Shown piece after piece: positions 7,434 through 12,011 of a DNA stretch of 12,011 bases. A model generated the notes under the pieces. The model saw only the letters and a program-made list of their open reading frames with translations, searched no databases and was not told the DNA's origin. The position numbers were made by a program, and so were the translations under genes. This DNA is from Candidatus Villigracilis saccharophilus (GTDB lineage Bacteria; Chloroflexota; Anaerolineae; Anaerolineales; Villigracilaceae): the NCBI GenBank assembly GCA_016709305.1, contig JADJNA010000063.1:1-12011 (forward strand), in the 5' to 3' direction. Within the stretch, counting starts at the first letter, position 1. The number at the start of each line of letters is the position of its first letter.

Positions 7434-8777
7434 TTACGCAGTCTTGCGTGCCTGCATTGTTTCTCGTCCCCAGATCCATATTGCGCCGAGGCCGCACAAG
7501 ATGACTGAGAAGTTGATCAGCCAGCCAAAGAAACCGATTGGCAGAAGCGGGAAGCTGAATAACTCAATGATTAAGATGAGGATAACCACACCAATCACCA
7601 TCGGCCAACCCTTGTGTTCCGCAAGGGCTGGGTTGACGCGACTTAGGATCCACTTCCCCATCATGTCGCCGACCACGATCTTTGTCAGATAGGAAGTGAC
7701 AAGCACGAACAGGATTGTCAAGCCAAAGAGTGCGAGGATGCCCAGCCAGATGGCAGTACCGCTTAATCCGCCGAGGGTCAGTAGTCCGAAGAGTATTCCG
7801 CCAAATATCGTTACAAGCACGATCACAAGCAATACGACAAAGAACGCCGACCATGCGATCAATCCCCAGCCAAGGCTTCCCCAGGGTTGAGAATTGATCT
7901 TGTCAGACAAGGTTTTCGTAAAGGTGGGGAACAGCCAGCCGAGCAAGAGACCGAATAAGACCAGCGTGATCATGGCGCGAACCATGTCAAGTGCCCAGTT
8001 TCCAACCTTTTCCGCAGGCGTGGGCGGGACATATTGAGCTTGAGTATTGACCTGAGGCGCGGTCCGTGTGACTTTGCCGCCGACCACATTGCCTGGAATG
8101 GGCAGATCGTAAGTACTTGTGTACTTCAAATTCCCGTCAATCTTTGCGCTATCGGCAATTGTCAAACCAGGTTGAACATTGGGGATCGAGATCGGGATAT
8201 TGGTCATATACGTGCTCATTGGCGGGGATGATTTTGTATCTTCAGTCGCGTCCACGTAGGCTTCCACGTTGCCGCCGAAGGAGCCGTTCAGTTCAAGTGC
8301 GGCTGTACCTCCAAGCACATCGCCAGTCACGTCGCCGTCAAGCAATGCCTGTCCGCTGCCAAAAACGATCTCGCCTTCTACAAGGCTGCCTTTTTGTGTT
8401 TCAAGGCTTGCACCGCCCACCAAAAGGTCACTGCCGACAACCGCGTTTTCTCCAAGTTGAAGAGCGGCTCCAGCGATACGAGCATCGTCGGTGACTGTAC
8501 CGTTGATGATCACAACCTGGCCCGCTGCGATCAGATCGCCTTCAACGGTTCCGTTTATGGTAATGGTCTGTCCGAATACGATCAAGTCGCCTTCGACCGT
8601 TCCCTCAAGCACGAATTCGTTCGCTGTGACATACAGGTCATCTTTAATGACCTCATCTGCTTCAATGGTAACCTTATCGCCACCCCGGCCATCGAAGGCC
8701 ATTGCGGGCGTGGCAAATGTCAGTGTGAAAAGGGCAAGCAGGGATAAAACGGAAATAAATTTATGGATGGTTTTCAT
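7434..8777 (-). CDS. Secreted bactofilin-like protein with multi-span membrane domain
   Basis: A 447-residue exported protein in three parts. A Sec signal peptide occupies residues 1-27 (cleavage after AMA). Residues 35-175 form a repeat region of the polymer-forming bactofilin type (PF04519-like): short units such as EGTVEGDLIVFGQTITINGT and GTVEGDLIAAGQVVIINGT, spaced about 18 residues, expected to stack as a beta-helix. A linker with Pro/Ser follows to about 255. The C-terminal part has roughly five hydrophobic helices (about 266-284, 305-328, 331-360, 392-410, 412-437). Classical bactofilins are cytoplasmic scaffolds; the signal peptide puts this repeat domain outside the membrane, where it could bind or organise envelope material (inference). 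The start has a good ribosome site (AAAGGAGA). It is a single gene, convergent with the lipoprotein at 6731-7381 and sharing its terminator. Confidence 0.85.
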   Translation of the reverse strand: MKTIHKFISVLSLLALFTLTFATPAMAFDGRGGDKVTIEADEVIKDDLYVTANEFVLEGTVEGDLIVFGQTITINGTVEGDLIAAGQVVIINGTVTDDARIAGAALQLGENAVVGSDLLVGGASLETQKGSLVEGEIVFGSGQALLDGDVTGDVLGGTAALELNGSFGGNVEAYVDATEDTKSSPPMSTYMTNIPISIPNVQPGLTIADSAKIDGNLKYTSTYDLPIPGNVVGGKVTRTAPQVNTQAQYVPPTPAEKVGNWALDMVRAMITLVLFGLLLGWLFPTFTKTLSDKINSQPWGSLGWGLIAWSAFFVVLLVIVLVTIFGGILFGLLTLGGLSGTAIWLGILALFGLTILFVLVTSYLTKIVVGDMMGKWILSRVNPALAEHKGWPMVIGVVILILIIELFSFPLLPIGFFGWLINFSVILCGLGAIWIWGRETMQARKTA

Positions 8778-8845
8778 GGATTCTCCTTTGAATTACTTTG
8801 TAACCAAGAAGATATACGGCCATAGGGCGGGAAGGTTGTAAGTAA

Positions 8846-8873
8846 AATGGCGACTCGAAAACGGGTCGCCATT
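8846..8873 (-). terminator. Hairpin terminator of the Nudix operon
   Basis: Arms 8846-8857 and 8862-8873 pair (AATGGCGAC with GTCGCCATT, then a mismatch and CG/CG) around a four-base loop. On the minus strand it is followed by TTAC after ATT. It lies 30 bases past the Nudix stop codon and before the bactofilin-like start, so it probably ends the 11245-8904 operon. Confidence 0.65.
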
Positions 8874-8903
8874 AACTGTTGGTTGGTCATTCTGAAAAGG
8901 AAA

Positions 8904-9467
8904 TTATCTTCCCGGTCGATTTTCTCGCCCGGCGTCATGTTCTGTCAATATTTTCATCTCTGACGGTTTTCTCAGATACCAATTCAGTATCTGCACAAAC
9001 CAGCCGCAGAACTTTATCTTTTCATCGCTCATCATTGTTTGCAATTCGTCAATGCTGAAATATCCAACTTCTTCTATTTCAACGGGGTCAAATTTCACCT
9101 TTTCCGGCTCAACGACTCCTTCATACAATCGGCTGATCTCATAGTCATTCAATCCGTAAATCATTCTAAAAGTAACAAGCGGATTGATCTCAATGCTTGT
9201 CACGCCCATCTCTTCCTTCATACCGCGCATCGCCGCATCCAAATAACTTTCCCCAGCCTTGACATGCTCCGAGACAGCACAATCCAGAGCCGAGGGGGAG
9301 GCGGCACGGTCCGCGCTTCTTTTTTGGATGAGCATTTTTCCATCCCGTGTAAATAGAAATACGTGCACCCCACGATGCTGTAATCCAAGCTGATGGACGG
9401 TTGAACGCATCTCCTGTCCAGAAACGATATCTTCGTTATTTACAATATCTAATAGTTCATCGGCCAT
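8904..9467 (-). CDS. Nudix hydrolase, IPP-isomerase-like branch
   Basis: A 187-residue Nudix-fold protein. The core strand RGVHVFLFTRDGKMLIQKRS (32-51) and the Nudix region EHVKAGESYLDAAMRGMKEE (67-86) followed by MGV place it near the isopentenyl-diphosphate isomerase/YfcD-like group. Compared with the box GX5EX7REUXEEXGU, the first Gly is Glu67 and the Glu after Arg81 is Gly82. Glu73, Glu85 and Glu86 remain, so metal binding is still possible. Nudix enzymes hydrolyse or rearrange nucleoside diphosphate-linked or prenyl diphosphate substrates; the actual substrate cannot be told. The ATG at 9465-9467 follows the stop of the membrane protein by 13 bases with a weak GAGAAA site. It is the last gene of the operon. 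The final 20 residues are polar and basic. Confidence 0.82.
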   Translation of the reverse strand: MADELLDIVNNEDIVSGQEMRSTVHQLGLQHRGVHVFLFTRDGKMLIQKRSADRAASPSALDCAVSEHVKAGESYLDAAMRGMKEEMGVTSIEINPLVTFRMIYGLNDYEISRLYEGVVEPEKVKFDPVEIEEVGYFSIDELQTMMSDEKIKFCGWFVQILNWYLRKPSEMKILTEHDAGRENRPGR

Positions 9468-9480
9468 TGATTTCTCGTCT

Positions 9481-10820
9481 TCAGGATTGACTCATGTTTA
9501 TGTTTTTTGGGGTATCGCTGTGAAAAACAGTTTCTGGATCTAAACTGATGCTGAAACAAAGGAATAGCGCCAGAGGTAGAATTTGGAGGAATAATCTGGA
9601 TTGGGATGTGCGCAGATGCCATTCCAGGTCATTAGGAGTAATGAGGTAAATAGCTGTATATCCGAGCAGTTGCAGTCCCAATAATGTAATGATCGCGTAG
9701 CTTCCCCGCCTGTAGACAGCCGTAAGTTTATTTTGCATTATCACAGTATATAACAATACAAGGATAAAACTGCGGTTTAGAAAACTTGAAGCGAACGATT
9801 TTATAATGGTCGAATATCTGGAAATATCTGTGATTTTTCAATCAGGCTGAGACCATTATTGTTTAATAGGTCATTTGGAGGGGTAAGTGACTTGAAGTAT
9901 AAAATAACCAGTAACGGGATCGCCAGACCCGTCAGATAAGCCACTAATGAACGTTTGATATTATTTGGGGATGTAACGATCAGAGCAATAGGGCTGACCG
10001 CTATAAATAATAACCCTTCGTTTTTTGTCCACCCCGCGTTACGCACTATAAATAGATACATTAGTATGCTGGATGTGAGGATGAAATAAGTAACTGGAAC
10101 ATCAGCAATCAAATAGGTTCCTTCTACGATAATGCCTGAATAAGCGATTAGTACCACCGAGGCCAAACTTGCCTGGCCGATTGTTCGAGTAAAAGCCAGT
10201 ATGCTGAACATGACCATGATAATTGAAAAAGTAAATAACGCAGATTGCAGCATTGGTACACGCAGGGTCTCGTTTCCCAGTGCCTCCCATCCCCAGGCTA
10301 CATTGAGCGGAACCAGGAGTGGATAATCTGCATGCCTGAACAATGCCAGGTCGGGGGATAAGGTGGCGTGCCAGTTTTCAGGGTCTCGATAGATAAACCG
10401 CGCAGCGCGGTTCCAAATACTCCATGCGTCCAGCACTCCTTGCGGACGGGAAATAATGGTCTTAATAAAAACCAACATTGCGATAACGGAAGCAAGAAAA
10501 AAAATCCCAAGCATGACCCATTGTAGATATGAAAGTGAAGGCAGGCGTGTTCCATTCCATGTTTGATTCCGTTCTTTCAAAAACGTAATTGAAAGCAGCA
10601 AAACCATTATTATGATCTGCACAGTCAGCATGTCAACATGCCCCGCAGGAGCCTGTAATACTAGAAAATATAATATTGAACTCATGCCTAGTCCGAGTCC
10701 AATACCAAAAGATACTTTAAGCAGAAATGCCTTTATGGTTTTCTCCGGCCATAGCAGATGAACTACCAAAGTACCGGAAAAAATGCAGGGAAGAAAAACA
10801 AGGAAACTAAGAATAGTCAT
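9481..10820 (-). CDS. GT-C-like multi-span membrane protein, probable glycosyltransferase (frame-interrupted)
   Basis: Two open frames (10820-9801 and 9756-9481) read as one protein of about 446 residues. The first part ends in frame at ...LIEKSQIFPDIRPL; restoring one A in the AAAAA run at 9833-9837 gives LIEKKITDISRYSTIIKSFA and runs into the second part without a stop. The protein has about ten hydrophobic helices. After the third or fourth comes an extracytoplasmic loop with DAWSIWNRAARF (Asp131, Trp133, Trp136) and HADYPLLVPL (163-172), which resembles the first loop of GT-C enzymes such as ArnT/PMT-type transferases. The C-terminal segment has YLITPNDLEWHLRTSQSRL, another pattern common to these enzymes. 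By analogy it would move a sugar from a lipid carrier to an envelope acceptor; donor and acceptor are unknown. It overlaps the upstream gene by ATGA. Confidence 0.7.
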
Positions 10821-11245
10821 TGATTTCCTAAATTATGCAAGATGTGAAATTTGCTTTTTATCTTTACGATCTCATATGTTCCTGGATTTGCCGTCAACCA
10901 TTTTAAAAGATCTTCATTCTTCAGAACCACCACATTCCATTCAGCACTAAGTCCTTTTTTAAAGATTAATGGAGCCAGTGCGTACTGTGTTAAAAGGAAC
11001 TCGGTTTCGTTATCCCAGTATTCATATTCAAGCCCTGCAACATCTTCTTCTGATATATAGCCGACTACGCCGCGATTTACTGGTAGAGATTCTTTTAACA
11101 GAATCATGTCTGCCTCCCATCGATCAAGAGTTTCTGTGCCTCTATCTCCAATGTCCAAAGAAGCAGACCAAAGTTGCTTTATATTGAATAAGCTAAAAAG
11201 CAACAATAATATTACTAATGTTTTTTTTATCCCTGCTTGCAGCAT
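10817..11245 (-). CDS. Small membrane-anchored protein coupled to the GT-C-like gene
   Basis: A 142-residue protein with one N-terminal hydrophobic helix (about 8-22), either a signal anchor or an uncleaved signal peptide. Its small outer domain contains VVGYISEED (60-68), TEFLLTQYALAPLI (81-94) and EWNVVVLKNEDLLKWL (102-117). I recognise no named family. It is the first gene of the operon: its stop overlaps the next start as ATGA (10817-10820), which suggests coupled translation and a shared complex with the GT-C-like membrane protein. An AGGA site lies eight bases before the ATG at 11243-11245. The domain may face the same side as the transferase's catalytic loops (inference from topology). 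I saw no clear promoter in the 120 bases upstream. Confidence 0.75.
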   Translation of the reverse strand: MLQAGIKKTLVILLLLFSLFNIKQLWSASLDIGDRGTETLDRWEADMILLKESLPVNRGVVGYISEEDVAGLEYEYWDNETEFLLTQYALAPLIFKKGLSAEWNVVVLKNEDLLKWLTANPGTYEIVKIKSKFHILHNLGNQ

Positions 11246-11372
11246 GATCTTATTCCTATCGGATGAAAATTTTCTTTTCTTCTAGCAATAGCTCATGAGG
11301 AAAAGAAATTATTGCCTTAAGTACAAATCTGCGAGTTTGAAAGGAAATCTTTCGGCTGATTTTAGCAGAAAT

Positions 11373-11407
11373 AAAAAAAGGGCGTGAGGTAAATCACGCC
11401 CTTTTTT
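11373..11407. terminator. Strong bidirectional terminator
   Basis: Arms GGGCGTGA (11380-11387) and TCACGCCC (11394-11401) around the loop GGTAAA, extended by seven A on the left and six T on the right. It lies 25 bases past the stop of the HAD gene at 11432 and upstream of the 11245-8904 operon, separating the two minus-strand transcripts. Confidence 0.9.
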
Positions 11408-11431
11408 ATTTCTATATGCGATCTGGAAATT

Positions 11432-12011
11432 CTACCCGAACAACTCCATCAACTGCTTCACATGCACAACACCATCGAAATTCTTGATGTCCCCTTTGCG
11501 GAGTTCGGCTTTTTCACCATCAGCATCGCCTAGGCAGGAGACGATCACATCGCCCGCGCTCACATTCTCCTTTTCGGTGTAGTGATTTGTGGTGACGATT
11601 ACATTCGCGCCTGCTGCTTTTGCGGCGGCGAGACCATTCTTGGAATCTTCAACCACGATCACTTCATCGGGGTTCAATCCAAGTTTGGAAAGTGCAAGAT
11701 TATATATTGCGGGATCTGGCTTCTTCTTTTCGACCACATCGCCTGCAAGTACAATATCGAACTTGATATCTGACAATGGGCCTTCAGTCACTGCTTTTGC
11801 GGCCTGCTCATTGGATGTGGTGCAGATGGCAAGTTTGAGGCCTGCATCCATCACTTCCTTCATGAACCTGTGCAGACCCGGGCGAAGCGGGAGTTTACCG
11901 GTCGAGATCAATTCCACGAACAGAGCGGTCTTACGCTTGTGCATTTCCTTGACGAGGCTGTCAATTTCTTCCTCTGTCATCGGCTTGGAAAACCCTTTTG
12001 TCTTCCAATGA
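11432..12011 (-). CDS. CbbY-like HAD-superfamily phosphatase, N-terminus outside window
   Basis: The frame is open to the right edge (HWKTKGFSKPMTEEEIDSLV precedes the first internal Met at 11978-11980), so the gene starts beyond 12011 and the nucleophile motif DxDxT/V is not visible. The visible 193 residues carry motif II (LAICTTSNEQAA), the motif III Lys in EKKKPDPAIYNLAL and motif IV EDSKNGLAAAKAAG, typical of HAD subfamily IA. The helical cap portion (KRKTALFVELISTGKLPLRP) resembles CbbY/phosphoglycolate-phosphatase-like proteins. Members dephosphorylate small sugar phosphates; CbbY of Rhodobacter acts on xylulose-1,5-bisphosphate. Substrate is not assignable here. The C-terminus ends VVHVKQLMELFG. 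A strong terminator follows the stop. Family call is secure, sub-function not. Confidence 0.88.
   Translation of the reverse strand, partial: HWKTKGFSKPMTEEEIDSLVKEMHKRKTALFVELISTGKLPLRPGLHRFMKEVMDAGLKLAICTTSNEQAAKAVTEGPLSDIKFDIVLAGDVVEKKKPDPAIYNLALSKLGLNPDEVIVVEDSKNGLAAAKAAGANVIVTTNHYTEKENVSAGDVIVSCLGDADGEKAELRKGDIKNFDGVVHVKQLMELFG

Noticed and set aside
8117..8841. Overlapping plus-strand open frames opposite the bactofilin-like gene.
   Set aside because: They are antisense shadows of the repeat region, with Arg/Ser-rich composition, no ribosome sites and no family resemblance.
9481..9756. A separate 91-residue small membrane protein.
   Set aside because: One added A at 9833-9837 joins it to the upstream membrane protein, and its sequence looks like the C-terminus of a GT-C-like enzyme.

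Overview
The window most likely comes from the chromosome of an Anaerolineae-type Chloroflexota bacterium. This is an inference from three things: several lipoproteins with a long Pro/Thr/Val linker after the lipobox, the pairing of two orphan radical-SAM families (TIGR03960 and TIGR03936/DUF2344), and a secreted bactofilin-like protein with a membrane tail. No rRNA or other marker gene is present to confirm it. Nearly every gene lies on the minus strand; the one clear exception is the lipoprotein at 6731-7381. I see no phage, insertion sequence, CRISPR array or defence locus.

The dominant feature is a large number of single-base frame breaks. The PrsW-type protease, the TIGR03960 enzyme and the multi-span membrane protein are each split into two or more open frames. 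In these three genes every break I resolved is repaired by restoring one A or T in an A/T run. The leftmost 2.3 kb is worse: two lipoprotein genes are chopped into short frames and a tRNA-Arg(CCG) has a T arm too short to fold normally. I read this as homopolymer undercalling in an unpolished long-read assembly, heavier near the left edge, rather than a run of pseudogenes. Most split genes are therefore given here as single features with merged coordinates.

Layout. 7-280: a doubtful small coding remnant. 559-1643: lipoprotein with two SH3-like repeats, frame-broken. 1672-1695: terminator. 1731-2281: second frame-broken lipoprotein. 2302-2371: tRNA-Arg. 2407-2436: terminator of the PrsW-type intramembrane protease gene at 2455-3423. 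3476-6566: a tight three-gene operon, transcribed from 6566 leftwards, holding TIGR03960 radical SAM protein, a DinB/ClbS-like four-helix protein and the DUF2344 partner protein. A TATAAT box ends 7 bases before the first ATG, so this mRNA may be leaderless. 6731-7381: a lipoprotein on the plus strand, convergent with the bactofilin-like gene at 7434-8777, with a shared bidirectional terminator between them. 8904-11245: a second three-gene operon with a small membrane-anchored protein, a GT-C-like multi-span membrane protein and a Nudix hydrolase, closed by a hairpin at 8846-8873. 11432 to the right edge: a CbbY-like HAD phosphatase, cut by the window.

Functionally the window is envelope and housekeeping biology: surface lipoproteins, a membrane protease, a probable membrane glycosyltransferase and an uncharacterised radical-SAM pathway. 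I do not find a convincing new system. The most interesting biology is the uncharacterised radical-SAM operon with its extra DinB-like gene, followed by the small protein translationally coupled to the GT-C-like membrane protein.
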